Below are positions 52,851 to 63,773 of a stretch of 64,000 nt of DNA, in pieces (positions within the stretch are counted from its first letter, which is position 1; every line of letters begins with the position of its first letter). The stretch spans positions 434,001-498,000 of the forward strand of contig NW_027506915.1 of NCBI RefSeq assembly GCF_052324685.1, in the 5' to 3' direction. Source of the stretch: Brachyhypopomus gauderio. Its lineage: Eukaryota > Chordata > Actinopteri > Gymnotiformes > Hypopomidae. The translations under genes were made by a program, and so were the position numbers. Below the pieces are notes generated by a model. The model saw only the letters and a list, made by a program, of their open reading frames with translations, did no database searches and was not told the origin of the DNA.

Positions 52851-52922
52851 TTCCCTGACCGGGAATCGAACCCGGGCCGCGGCGGTGAGAGCGCCGAATC
52901 CTAGCCACTAGACCATCAGGGA
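52851..52922 (-). tRNA. tRNA-Glu-CTC: tRNA-Glu (CTC), unit 55
   Basis: Consensus. Confidence 0.96.
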
Positions 52923-53126
52923 CAGCTATGTTATGCTAATGGATGAAGGCCTTTACATGAGTTCTGGCTGGCCGTTATTCATGAGTGAAGAAAGACCAGA
53001 ATGTGGGTTATTCGTGACCACACCAGAACATGTGGACCTTTTTGTGTCAAGACTGTCAAATGCTTCCCATGTCAGAGGTCAAGAATATCTGGACATGTTC
53101 TGAATCACAGAGCAAGGCTAAACGTA

Positions 53127-53199
53127 GCCTGGATAGCTCAGTCGGTAGAGCATCAAACTTTTAATCTGAGGGTCCAGGGTTCAAGTCCCTGTTCAGGCG
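53127..53199 (+). tRNA. tRNA-Lys-TTT: tRNA-Lys (TTT), unit 55, A30 variant
   Basis: A30-C40 mismatch; the last copy of this class in the window. Confidence 0.87.
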
Positions 53200-53672
53200 T
53201 TGAACTTTACATGACCGTCAGCTCTTGAGCACCGTTCAGTCATCGTCAGGCAGGCTTTTGGATTAAGCTGAACTTCCAGCTTTACGTCTGCCTACCTGTG
53301 ACTTCCTTGTCATTAATTCTTTTGTCTATGTCCTTGTTAATGATGACAAAAAAAAACACCAATTAAAGCCACTCAGCCTTTCCTTTCTCTCTCTCTCTAT
53401 GTGACATCACAATAGATTTTCTCAAAAAGCAATTCAAATTGTTCTAACCATTGGTGGGACCAACCCGTGGCCTTTTACCATCCACGTGTCCAAAATGCAG
53501 TATGCATGCCAATGTTGTTAACAGACATACGTGTTGGTAGCTCTACATGTCCAACTGGTACAGTGTGAGGTTTCCTCTTTGGTGGACCTTAAAGAGTTGA
53601 AAAAGCCACAACCGAACTGGTATCTTTGTCAACGTCCTTGTTTCTGGATCTATGCTGCATGTGCGTCAGAAT

Positions 53673-53759
53673 CCTTCGGTAGCTCAGATGGTAGAGCGGA
53701 GGACTGTAGAGGTTAAAGCAGCAATCCTTAGGCCACCGGTTCAAATCCGGTTCGAAGGA
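53673..53759 (+). tRNA. tRNA-Tyr-GTA: tRNA-Tyr (GTA), unit 56
   Basis: Consensus; intron 53710-53723; T7. Confidence 0.96.
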
Positions 53760-53820
53760 AGCTTCTTTTTTTCCAGGATATTACTGCCTTTAATGTCATG
53801 ATGAGCAAAAAGTTTCTGTT

Positions 53821-53892
53821 TTCCCTGACCGGGAATCGAACCCGGGCCGCGGCGGTGAGAGCGCCGAATCCTAGCCACTAGACCATCAGGGA
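53821..53892 (-). tRNA. tRNA-Glu-CTC: tRNA-Glu (CTC), unit 56
   Basis: Consensus. Confidence 0.96.
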
Positions 53893-54096
53893 CAGCAATG
53901 TTATGCTAATGAATGAAGGCTTTTACATGAGTTCTGGCTGGCCGTTATTCATGAGTGAAGAAAGACCAGAATGTGGGTTATTCGTGACCACACCAGAACA
54001 TGTGGACCTTTTTGTGTCAAGACTGTCAAATGCTTCCCATGTCAGAGGTCAAGAATATCTGGACATGTTCTGAATCACAGAGCAAGGCTAAACGTA

Positions 54097-54169
54097 GCCT
54101 GGATAGCTCAGTCGGTAGAGCATCAGACTTTTAATCTGAGGGTCCAGGGTTCAAGTCCCTGTTCAGCCG
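54097..54169 (+). tRNA. tRNA-Lys-TTT: tRNA-Lys (TTT), unit 56, C71 variant
   Basis: G71C gives a C2-C71 mismatch in the acceptor stem. Confidence 0.86.
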
Positions 54170-54641
54170 TTGAACTTTACATGACCGTCAGCTCTTGAGC
54201 ACCGTTCACTCATCGTCAGGCAGGCTTTTGGATTAAGCTGAACTTCCAGCTTTACGTCTGCCTACCTGTGACTTCCTTGTCATTAATTATTTTGTCTATG
54301 TCCTTGTTAATGATGACAAAAAAAACACCAATTAAAGCCACTCAGCCTTTCCTTTCTCTCTCTCTCTATGTGACATCACAATAGATTTTCTCAAAAAGCA
54401 ATTCAAATTGTTCTAACCATTGGTGGGACCAACCCGTGGCCTTTTACCATCCACGTGTCCAAAATGCAGTACGCATGCCAATGTTGTTAACAGACATACG
54501 TATTGGTAGCTCTACATGTCCAACTGGTACAGTGTGAGGTTTCCTCTTTGGTGGACCTTAAAGAGTTGAAAAAGCCACAACCGAACTGGTATCTTTGTCA
54601 ACGTCCTTGTTTCTGGATCTATGCTGCATGTGCGTCAGAAT

Positions 54642-54728
54642 CCTTTGGTAGCTCAGATGGTAGAGCGGAGGACTGTAGAGGTTAAAGCAGCAATCCTTAG
54701 GCCACCGGTTCAAATCCGGTTCGAAGGA
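54642..54728 (+). tRNA. tRNA-Tyr-GTA: tRNA-Tyr (GTA), unit 57, T5 variant
   Basis: C5T wobble with a normal intron (54679-54692); T7. Its spacer GTATTGG is shared with unit 63. Confidence 0.94.
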
Positions 54729-54789
54729 AGCTTCTTTTTTTCCAGGATATTACTGCCTTAAATGTCATGATGAGCAAAAAGTTTCTGTT

Positions 54790-54861
54790 TTCCCTGACCG
54801 GGAATCGAACCCGGGCCGCGGCGGTGAGAGCGCCGAATCCTAGCCACTAGACCATCAGGGA
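54790..54861 (-). tRNA. tRNA-Glu-CTC: tRNA-Glu (CTC), unit 57
   Basis: Consensus. Confidence 0.96.
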
Positions 54862-55065
54862 CAGCAATGTTATGCTAATGAATGAAGGCTTTTACATGAG
54901 TTCTGGCTGGCCGTTATTCATGAGTGAAGAAAGACCAGAATGTGGGTTATTCGTGACCACACCAGAACATGTGGACCTTTTTGTGTCAAGACTGTCAAAT
55001 GCTTCCCATGTCAGAGGTCAAGAATATCTGGACATGTTCTGAATCTCAGAGCAAGGCTAAATGTA

Positions 55066-55138
55066 GCCTGGATAGCTCAGTCGGTAGAGCATCAGACTTT
55101 TAATCTGAGGGTCCAGGGTTCAAGTCCCTGTTCAGGCG
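55066..55138 (+). tRNA. tRNA-Lys-TTT: tRNA-Lys (TTT), unit 57
   Basis: Consensus; leader AAATGTA for AAACGTA, as in units 58-61 and 63. Confidence 0.96.
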
Positions 55139-55610
55139 TTGAACTTTACATGACCGTCAGCTCTTGAGCACCGTTCACTCATCGTCAGGCAGGCTTTTGG
55201 ATTAAGCTGAACTTCCAGCTTTACGTCTGCCTACCTGTGACTTCCTTGTCATTAATTATTTTGTCTATGTCCTTGTTAATGATGACAAAAAAAACACCAA
55301 TTAAAGCCACTCAGCCTTTCCTTTCTCTCTCTCTCTATGTGACATCACAATAGATTTTCTCAAAAAGCAATTCAAATTGTTCTAACCATTGGTGGGACCA
55401 ACCCGTGGCCTTTTACCATCCACGTGTCCAAAATGCAGTACGCATGTCAATGTTGTTAACAGACATACGTGTTGGTAGCTCTACATGTCCAACTGGTACA
55501 GTGTGAGGTTTCCTCTTTGGTGGACCTTAAAGAGTTGAAAAAGCCACAACCGAACTGGTATCTTTGTCAACGTCCTTGTTTCTGGATCTATGCTGCGTGT
55601 GCGTCAGAAT

Positions 55611-55697
55611 CCTTCGGTAGCTCAGATGGTAGAGCGGAGGACTGTAGAGGTTAAAGCAGCAATCCTTAGGCCACCGGTTCAAATCCGGTTCGAAGGA
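55611..55697 (+). tRNA. tRNA-Tyr-GTA: tRNA-Tyr (GTA), unit 58
   Basis: Consensus; intron 55648-55661; T7. Confidence 0.96.
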
Positions 55698-55758
55698 AGC
55701 TTCTTTTTTTCCAGGATATTACTGCCTTTAATGTCATGATGAGCAAAAAGTTTCTGTT

Positions 55759-55830
55759 TTCCCTGACCGGGAAGCGAACCCGGGCCGCGGCGGTGAGAGC
55801 GCCGAATCCTAGCCACTAGACCATCAGGGA
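55759..55830 (-). tRNA. tRNA-Glu-CTC: tRNA-Glu (CTC), unit 58, C58 variant
   Basis: A58C changes the near-invariant A58 of the T loop, which pairs with T54, is the m1A58 target and lies in the B box. Shared with units 60 and 61. Confidence 0.83.
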
Positions 55831-56034
55831 CAGCAATGTTATGCTAATGAATGAAGGCTTTTACATGAGTTCTGGCTGGCCGTTATTCATGAGTGAAGAA
55901 AGACCAGAATGTGGGTTATTCGTGACCACACCAGAACATGTGGACCTTTTTGTGTCAAGACTGTCAAATGCTTCCCATGTCAGAGGTCAAGAATATCTGG
56001 ACATGTTCTGAATCACAGAGCAAGGCTAAATGTA

Positions 56035-56107
56035 GCCTGGATAGCTCAGTCGGTAGAGCATCAGACTTTTAATCTGAGGGTCCAGGGTTCAAGTCCCTGT
56101 TCAGGCG
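56035..56107 (+). tRNA. tRNA-Lys-TTT: tRNA-Lys (TTT), unit 58
   Basis: Consensus. Confidence 0.96.
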
Positions 56108-56579
56108 TTGAACTTTACATGACCGTCAGCTCTTGAGCACCGTTCACTCATCGTCAGGCAGGCTTTTGGATTAAGCTGAACTTCCAGCTTTACGTCTGCC
56201 TACCTGTGACTTCCTTGTCATTAATTATTTTGTCTATGTCCTTGTTAATGATGACAAAAAAAACACCAATTAAAGCCACTCAGCCTTTCCTTTCTCTCTC
56301 TCTCTATGTGACATCACAATAGATTTTCTCAAAAAGCAATTCAAATTGTTCTAACCATTGGTGGGACCAACCCGTGGCCTTTTACCATCCACGTGTCCAA
56401 AATGCAGTACGCATGTCAATGTTGTTAACAGACATACGTGTTGGTAGCTCTACATGTCCAACTGGTACAGTGTGAGGTTTCCTCTTTGGTGGACCTTAAA
56501 GAGTTGAAAAAGCCACAACCGAACTGGTATCTTTGTCAACGTCCTTGTTTCTGGATCTATGCTGCATGTGCGTCAGAAT

Positions 56580-56666
56580 CCTTCGGTAGCTCAGATGGTA
56601 GAGCGGAGGACTGTAGAGGTTAAAGCAGCAATCCTTAGGCCACCGGTTCAAATCCGGTTCGAAGGA
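56580..56666 (+). tRNA. tRNA-Tyr-GTA: tRNA-Tyr (GTA), unit 59
   Basis: Consensus; intron 56617-56630; T6 after CTTCA. Confidence 0.96.
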
Positions 56667-56728
56667 AGCTTCATTTTTTCCAGGATATTACTGCCTTTAA
56701 TGTCATGATGAGCAAAAAGTTTTCTGTT

Positions 56729-56800
56729 TTCCCTGACCGGGAATCGAACCCGGGCCGCGGCGGTGAGAGCGCCGAATCCTAGCCACTAGACCATCAGGGA
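56729..56800 (-). tRNA. tRNA-Glu-CTC: tRNA-Glu (CTC), unit 59
   Basis: Consensus. Confidence 0.96.
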
Positions 56801-57004
56801 CAGCGATGTTATGCTAATGAATGAAGGCTTTTACATGAGTTCTGGCTGGCCGTTATTCATGAGTGAAGAAAGACCAGAATGTGGGTTATTCGTGACCACA
56901 CCAGAACATGTGGACCTTTTTGTGTCAAGACTGTCAAATGCTTCCCATGTCAGAGGTCAAGAATATCTGGACATGTTCTGAATCTCAGAGCAAGGCTAAA
57001 TGTA

Positions 57005-57077
57005 GCCTGGATAGCTCAGTCGGTAGAGCATCAGACTTTTAATCTGAGGGTCCAGGGTTCAAGTCCCTGTTCAGGCG
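57005..57077 (+). tRNA. tRNA-Lys-TTT: tRNA-Lys (TTT), unit 59
   Basis: Consensus. Confidence 0.96.
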
Positions 57078-57550
57078 TTGAACTTTACATGACCGTCAGC
57101 TCTTGAGCACCGTTCACTCATCGTCAGGCAGGCTTTTGGATTAAGCTGAACTTCCAGCTTTACGTCTGCCTACCTGTGACTTCCTTGTCATTAATTATTT
57201 TGTCTATGTCCTTGTTAATGATGACAAAAAAAAACACCAATTAAAGCCACTCAGCCTTTCCTTTCTCTCTCTCTCTATGTGACATCACAATAGATTTTCT
57301 CAAAAAGCAATTCAAATTGTTCTAACCATTGGTGGGACCAACCCGTGGCCTTTTACCATCCACGTGTCCAAAATGCAGTACGCATGTCAATGTTGTTAAC
57401 AGACATACGTGTTGGTAGCTCTACATGTCCAACTGGTACAGTGTGAGGTTTCCTCTTTGGTGGACCTTAAAGAGTTGAAAAAGCCACAACCGAACTGGTA
57501 TCTTTGTCAACGTCCTTGTTTCTGGATCTATGCTGCGTGTGCGTCAGAAT

Positions 57551-57637
57551 CCTTCGGTAGCTCAGATGGTAGAGCGGAGGACTGTAGAGGTTAAAGCAGC
57601 AATCCTTAGGCCACCGGTTCAAATCCGGTTCGAAGGA
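57551..57637 (+). tRNA. tRNA-Tyr-GTA: tRNA-Tyr (GTA), unit 60
   Basis: Consensus; intron 57588-57601; T7. Confidence 0.96.
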
Positions 57638-57698
57638 AGCTTCTTTTTTTCCAGGATATTACTGCCTTTAATGTCATGATGAGCAAAAAGTTTCTGTT

Positions 57699-57770
57699 TT
57701 CCCTGACCGGGAAGCGAACCCGGGCCGCGGCGGTGAGAGCGCCGAATCCTAGCCACTAGACCATCAGGGA
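57699..57770 (-). tRNA. tRNA-Glu-CTC: tRNA-Glu (CTC), unit 60, C58 variant
   Basis: A58C, as in unit 58. Confidence 0.83.
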
Positions 57771-57974
57771 CAGCAATGTTATGCTAATGAATGAAGGCTT
57801 TTACATGAGTTCTGGCTGGCCGTTATTCATGAGTGAAGAAAGACCAGAATGTGGGTTATTCGTGACCACACCAGAACATGTGGACCTTTTTGTGTCAAGA
57901 CTGTCAAATGCTTCCCATGTCAGAGGTCAAGAATATCTGGACATGTTCTGAATCACAGAGCAAGGCTAAATGTA

Positions 57975-58047
57975 GCCTGGATAGCTCAGTCGGTAGAGCA
58001 TCAGACTTTTAATCTGAGGGTCCAGGGTTCAAGTCCCTGTTCAGGCG
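57975..58047 (+). tRNA. tRNA-Lys-TTT: tRNA-Lys (TTT), unit 60
   Basis: Consensus. Confidence 0.96.
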
Positions 58048-58519
58048 TTGAACTTTACATGACCGTCAGCTCTTGAGCACCGTTCACTCATCGTCAGGCA
58101 GGCTTTTGGATTAAGCTGAACTTCCAGCTTTACGTCTGCCTACCTGTGACTTCCTTGTCATTAATTATTTTGTCTATGTCCTTGTTAATGATGACAAAAA
58201 AAACACCAATTAAAGCCACTCAGCCTTTCCTTTCTCTCTCTCTCTATGTGACATCACAATAGATTTTCTCAAAAAGCAATTCAAATTGTTCTAACCATTG
58301 GTGGGACCAACCCGTGGCCTTTTACCATCCACGTGTCCAAAATGCAGTACGCATGTCAATGTTGTTAACAGACATACGTGTTGGTAGCTCTACATGTCCA
58401 ACTGGTACAGTGTGAGGTTTCCTCTTTGGTGGACCTTAAAGAGTTGAAAAAGCCACAACCGAACTGGTATCTTTGTCAACGTCCTTGTTTCTGGATCTAT
58501 GCTGCATGTGCGTCAGAAT

Positions 58520-58606
58520 CCTTCGGTAGCTCAGATGGTAGAGCGGAGGACTGTAGAGGTTAAAGCAGCAATCCTTAGGCCACCGGTTCAAATCCGGTTC
58601 GAAGGA
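58520..58606 (+). tRNA. tRNA-Tyr-GTA: tRNA-Tyr (GTA), unit 61
   Basis: Consensus; intron 58557-58570; T6. Confidence 0.96.
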
Positions 58607-58667
58607 AGCTTCATTTTTTCCAGGATATTACTGCCTTTAATGTCATGATGAGCAAAAAGTTTCTGTT

Positions 58668-58739
58668 TTCCCTGACCGGGAAGCGAACCCGGGCCGCGGC
58701 GGTGAGAGCGCCGAATCCTAGCCACTAGACCATCAGGGA
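58668..58739 (-). tRNA. tRNA-Glu-CTC: tRNA-Glu (CTC), unit 61, C58 variant
   Basis: A58C, as in unit 58. Confidence 0.83.
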
Positions 58740-58943
58740 CAGCAATGTTATGCTAATGAATGAAGGCTTTTACATGAGTTCTGGCTGGCCGTTATTCATG
58801 AGTGAAGAAAGACCAGAATGTGGGTTATTCGTGACCACACCAGAACATGTGGACCTTTTTGTGTCAAGACTGTCAAATGCTTCCCATGTCAGAGGTCAAG
58901 AATATCTGGACATGTTCTGAATCACAGAGCAAGGCTAAATGTA

Positions 58944-59016
58944 GCCTGGATAGCTCAGTCGGTAGAGCATCAGACTTTTAATCTGAGGGTCCAGGGTTCA
59001 AGTCCCTGTTCAGGCG
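58944..59016 (+). tRNA. tRNA-Lys-TTT: tRNA-Lys (TTT), unit 61
   Basis: Consensus. Confidence 0.96.
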
Positions 59017-59488
59017 TTGAACTTTACATGACCGTCAGCTCTTGAGCACCGTTCACTCATCGTCAGGCAGGCTTTTGGATTAAGCTGAACTTCCAGCTTT
59101 ACGTCTGCCTACCTGTGACTTCCTTGTCATTAATTATTTTGTCTATGTCCTTGTTAATGATGACAAAAAAAACACCAATTAAAGCCACTCAGCCTTTCCT
59201 TTCTCTCTCTCTCTATGTGACATCACAATAGATTTTCTCAAAAAGCAATTCAAATTGTTCTAACCATTGGTGGGACCAACCCGTGGCCTTTTACCATCCA
59301 CGTGTCCAAAATGCAGTACGCATGTCAATGTTGTTAACAGACATACGTGTTGGTAGCTCTACATGTCCAACTGGTACAGTGTGAGGTTTCCTCTTTGGTG
59401 GACCTTAAAGAGTTGAAAAAGCCACAACCGAACTGGTATCTTTGTCAACGTCCTTGTTTCTGGATCTATGCTGCATGTGCGTCAGAAT

Positions 59489-59575
59489 CCTTCGGTAGCT
59501 CAGATGGTAGAGCGGAGGACTGTAGAGGTTAAAGCAGCAATCCTTAGGCCACCGGTTCAAATCCGGTTCGAAGGA
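59489..59575 (+). tRNA. tRNA-Tyr-GTA: tRNA-Tyr (GTA), unit 62
   Basis: Consensus; intron 59526-59539; T6. Confidence 0.96.
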
Positions 59576-59637
59576 AGCTTCATTTTTTCCAGGATATTAC
59601 TGCCTTTAATGTCATGATGAGCAAAAAGTTTTCTGTT

Positions 59638-59709
59638 TTCCCTAACCGGGAATCGAACCCGGGCCGCGGCGGTGAGAGCGCCGAATCCTAGCCACTAGAC
59701 CATCAGGGA
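59638..59709 (-). tRNA. tRNA-Glu-CTC: tRNA-Glu (CTC), unit 62, C67T variant
   Basis: C67T leaves a G6-T67 wobble in the acceptor stem. Confidence 0.93.
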
Positions 59710-59913
59710 CAGCGATGTTATGCTAATGAATGAAGGCTTTTACATGAGTTCTGGCTGGCCGTTATTCATGAGTGAAGAAAGACCAGAATGTGGGTTATTC
59801 GTGACCACACCAGAACATGTGGACCTTTTTGTGTCAAGACTGTCAAATGCTTCCCAAGTCAGAGGTCAAGAATATCTGGACATGTTCTGAATCACAGAGC
59901 AAGGCTAAACGTA

Positions 59914-59986
59914 GCCTGGATAGCTCAGTCGGTAGAGCATCAGACTTTTAATCTGAGGGTCCAGGGTTCAAGTCCCTGTTCAGCCG
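59914..59986 (+). tRNA. tRNA-Lys-TTT: tRNA-Lys (TTT), unit 62, C71 variant
   Basis: C2-C71 mismatch, as in unit 56. Confidence 0.86.
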
Positions 59987-60458
59987 TTGAACTTTACATG
60001 ACCGTCAGCTCTTGAGCACCGTTCACTCATCGTCAGGCAGGCTTTTGGATTAAGCTGAACTTCCAGCTTTACGTCTGCCTACCTGTGACTTCCTTGTCAT
60101 TAATTATTTTGTCTATGTCCTTGTTAATGATGACAAAAAAAACACCAATTAAAGCCACTCAGCCTTTCCTTTCTCTCTCTCTCTATGTGACATCACAATA
60201 GATTTTCTCAAAAAGCAATTCAAATTGTTCTAACCATTGGTGGGACCAACCCGTGGCCTTTTACCATCCACGTGTCCAAAATGCAGTACGCATGCCAATG
60301 TTGTTAACAGACATACGTATTGGTAGCTCTACATGTCCAACTGGTACAGTGTGAGGTTTCCTCTTTGGTGGACCTTAAAGAGTTGAAAAAGCCACAACCG
60401 AACTGGTATCTTTGTCAACGTCCTTGTTTCTGGATCTATGCTGCATGTGCGTCAGAAT

Positions 60459-60545
60459 CCTTTGGTAGCTCAGATGGTAGAGCGGAGGACTGTAGAGGTT
60501 AAAGCAGCAATCCTTAGGCCACCGGTTCAAATCCGGTTCGAAGGA
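60459..60545 (+). tRNA. tRNA-Tyr-GTA: tRNA-Tyr (GTA), unit 63, T5 variant
   Basis: C5T wobble; intron 60496-60509; trailer AGCTCC then T7. Confidence 0.94.
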
Positions 60546-60606
60546 AGCTCCTTTTTTTCCAGGATATTACTGCCTTAAATGTCATGATGAGCAAAAAGTT
60601 TCTGTT

Positions 60607-60678
60607 TTCCCTGACCGGGAATCGAACCCGGGCCGCGGCGGTGAGAGCGCCGAATCCTAGCCACTAGACCATCAGGGA
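60607..60678 (-). tRNA. tRNA-Glu-CTC: tRNA-Glu (CTC), unit 63
   Basis: Consensus. Confidence 0.96.
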
Positions 60679-60882
60679 CAGCAATGTTATGCTAATGAAT
60701 GAAGGCTTTTACATGAGTTCTGGCTGGCCGTTATTCATGAGTGAAGAAAGACCAGGATGTGGGTTATTCGTGACCACACCAGAACATGTGGACCTTTTTG
60801 TGTCAAGACTGTCAAATGCTTCCCATGTCAGAGGTCAAGAATATCTGGACATGTTCTGAATCTCAGAGCAAGGCTAAATGTA

Positions 60883-60955
60883 GCCTGGATAGCTCAGTCG
60901 GTAGAGCATCAGACTTTTAATCTGAGGGTCCAGGGTTCAAGTCCCTGTTCAGGCG
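60883..60955 (+). tRNA. tRNA-Lys-TTT: tRNA-Lys (TTT), unit 63
   Basis: Consensus. Confidence 0.96.
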
Positions 60956-61427
60956 TTGAACTTTACATGACCGTCAGCTCTTGAGCACCGTTCACTCATC
61001 GTCAGGCAGGCTTTTGGATTAAGCTGAACTTCCAGCTTTACGTCTGCCTACCTGTGACTTCCTTGTCATTAATTATTTTGTCTATGTCCTTGTTAATGAT
61101 GACAAAAAAAACACCAATTAAAGCCACTCATCCTTTCCTTTCTCTCTCTCTCTATGTGACATCACAATAGATTTTCTCAAAAAGCAATTCAAATTGTTCT
61201 AACCATTGGTGGGACCAACCCGTGGCCTTTTACCATCCACGTGTCCAAAATGCAGTACGCATGTCAATGTTGTTAACAGACATACGTGTTGGTAGCTCTA
61301 CATGTCCAACTGGTACAGTGTGAGGTTTCCTCTTTGGTGGACCTTAAAGAGTTGAAAAAGCCACAACCGAACTGGTATCTTTGTCAACGTCCTTGTTTCT
61401 GGATCTATGCTGCATGTGCGTCAGAAT

Positions 61428-61514
61428 CCTTCGGTAGCTCAGATGGTAGAGCGGAGGACTGTAGAGGTTAAAGCAGCAATCCTTAGGCCACCGGTTCAAA
61501 TCCGGTTCGAAGGA
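61428..61514 (+). tRNA. tRNA-Tyr-GTA: tRNA-Tyr (GTA), unit 64
   Basis: Consensus; intron 61465-61478; T6. Confidence 0.96.
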
Positions 61515-61576
61515 AGCTTCATTTTTTCCAGGATATTACTGCCTTTAATGTCATGATGAGCAAAAAGTTTTCTGTT

Positions 61577-61648
61577 TTCCCTGACCGGGAATCGAACCCG
61601 GGCCGCGGCGGTGAGAGCGCCGAATCCTAGCCACTAGACCATCAGGGA
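61577..61648 (-). tRNA. tRNA-Glu-CTC: tRNA-Glu (CTC), unit 64
   Basis: Consensus. Confidence 0.96.
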
Positions 61649-61852
61649 CAGCGATGTTATGCTAATGAATGAAGGCTTTTACATGAGTTCTGGCTGGCCG
61701 TTATTCATGAGTGAAGAAAGACCAGAATGTGGGTTATTCGTGACCACACCAGAACATGTGGACCTTTTTGTGTCAAGACTGTCAAATGCTTCCCATGTCA
61801 GAGGTCAAGAATATCTGGACATGTTCTGAATCACAAAGCAAGGCTAAACGTA

Positions 61853-61920
61853 GCCTGGTTAGCTCAGTCGGTAGAGCATCAGACTTTTAATCTGATGGTC
61901 CAGGGTTCAAGTCCCTGGCG
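61853..61920 (+). pseudogene. tRNA-Lys pseudogene, unit 64
   Basis: A 5-bp deletion (TTCAG) removes most of the 3' acceptor strand, so the acceptor stem cannot form. A7T and G44T are also present. The distal T4 downstream is lost as well (CTTATGG near 61978). Confidence 0.92.
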
Positions 61921-62389
61921 TTGAACTTTACATGACCGTCAGCTCTTGAGCACCATTCACTCATCGTCAGGCAGGCTTATGGATTAAGCTGAACTTCCAG
62001 CTTTACGTCTGCCTACCTGTGACTTCCTTGTCATTAATTCTTTTGTCTATGTCCTTGTTAATGATGACAAAAAAACCCCAATTAAAGCCACTCAGCCTTT
62101 CCTTTCTCTCTCTCTATGTGACATCACAATAGATTTTCTCAAAAAGCAATTCAAATTGTTCTAACCATTGGTGGGACCAACCCGTGGCCTTTTACCATCC
62201 ACGTGTCCAAAATGCAGTACGCATGCCAATGTTGTTAACAGACATACGTGTTGGTAGCTCTACATGTTCAACTGGTACAGTGTGAGGTTTCCTCTTTGGT
62301 GGACCTTAAAGAGTTGAAAAAGCCACAACCGAACTGGTATCTTTGTCAACGTCCTTGTTTCTGGATCTATGCTGCATGTGCGTCAGAAT

Positions 62390-62476
62390 CCTTCGGTAGC
62401 TCAGATGGTAGAGCGGAGGACTGTAGAGGTTAAAGCAGCAATCCTTAGGCCACCGGTTCAAATCCGGTTCGAAGGA
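62390..62476 (+). tRNA. tRNA-Tyr-GTA: tRNA-Tyr (GTA), unit 65
   Basis: Consensus; intron 62427-62440; T7. Confidence 0.96.
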
Positions 62477-62538
62477 AGCTTCTTTTTTTCCAGGATATTA
62501 CTGCCTTTAATGTCATGATGAGCAAAAAGTTTTCTGTT

Positions 62539-62610
62539 TTCCCTGACCGGGAATCGAACCCGGGCCGCAGCGGTGAGAGCGCCGAATCCTAGCCACTAGA
62601 CCATCAGGGA
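62539..62610 (-). tRNA. tRNA-Glu-CTC: tRNA-Glu (CTC), unit 65, C42T variant
   Basis: G28-T42 wobble in the anticodon stem. Confidence 0.92.
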
Positions 62611-62814
62611 CAGCGATGTTATGCTAATGAATGAAGGCTTTTACATGAGTTCTGGCTGGCCGTTATTCATGAGTGAAGAAAGACCAGAATGTGGGTTATT
62701 CGTGACCACACCAGAACATGTGGACCTTTTTGTGTCAAGACTGTCAAATGCTTCCCATGTCAGAGGTCAAGAATATCTGGACATGTTCTGAATCACAGAG
62801 AAAGGCTAAACGTA

Positions 62815-62887
62815 GCCTGGATAGCTCAGTCGGTAGAGCATCAGACTTTTAATCTGAGGGTCCAGGGTTCAAGTCCCTGTTCAGGCG
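62815..62887 (+). tRNA. tRNA-Lys-TTT: tRNA-Lys (TTT), unit 65
   Basis: Consensus. Confidence 0.96.
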
Positions 62888-63359
62888 TTGAACTTTACAT
62901 GACCGTCAGCTCTTGAGCACCGTTCACTCATTGTCAGGCAGGCTTTTGGATTAAGCTGAACTTCCAGCTTTACGTCTGCCTACCTGTGACTTCCTTGTCA
63001 TTAATTATTTTGTCTATGTCCTTGTTAATGATGACAAAAAAAACACCAATTAAAGCCACTCAGCCTTTCCTTTCTCTCTCTCTCTATGTGACATCACAAT
63101 AGATTTTCTCAAAAAGCAATTCAAATTGTTCTAACCATTGGTGGGACCAACCCGTGGCCTTTTACCATCCACGTGTCCAAAATGCAGTACGCATGCCAAT
63201 GTTGTTAACAGACATACGTGTTGGTAGCTCTACATGTCCAACTGGTACAGTGTGAGGTTTCCTCTTTGGTGGACCTTAAAGAGTTGAAAAAGCCACAACC
63301 GAACTGGTATCTTTGTCAACGTCCTTGTTTCTGGATCTATGCTGCATGTGTGTCAGAAT

Positions 63360-63435
63360 CCTTCGGTAGCTCAGATGGTAGAGCGGAGGACTGTAGAGGT
63401 TAAAGCAGCAATCCTTAGGCCACCGGTTCGAAGGA
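63360..63435 (+). pseudogene. tRNA-Tyr pseudogene, unit 66 (T-arm deletion)
   Basis: The same 11-bp deletion between CCGGTTC repeats as in unit 14, on a different flank (TGTGTCA, not TGCGTCA). Intron 63397-63410; T7. Confidence 0.93.
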
Positions 63436-63497
63436 AGCTTCTTTTTTTCCAGGATATTACTGCCTTTAATGTCATGATGAGCAAAAAGTTTTCTGTT

Positions 63498-63569
63498 TTC
63501 CCTGACCGGGAATCGAACCCGGGCCGCGGCGGTGAGAGTGCCGAATCCTAGCCACTAGACCATCAGGGA
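63498..63569 (-). tRNA. tRNA-Glu-CTC: tRNA-Glu (CTC), unit 66, G31A variant
   Basis: A31-C39 mismatch closes the anticodon loop poorly. Confidence 0.86.
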
Positions 63570-63773
63570 CAGCGATGTTATGCTAATGGATGAAGGCTTT
63601 TACATGAGTTCTGGCTGGCCGTTATTCATGAGTGAAGAAAGACCAGAATGTGGGTTATTCGTGACCACACCAGAACATGTGGACCTTTTTGTGTCAAGAC
63701 TGTCAAATGCTTCCCATGTCAGAGGTCAAGAATATCTGGACATGTTCTGAATCACAGAGCAAGGCTAAACGTA

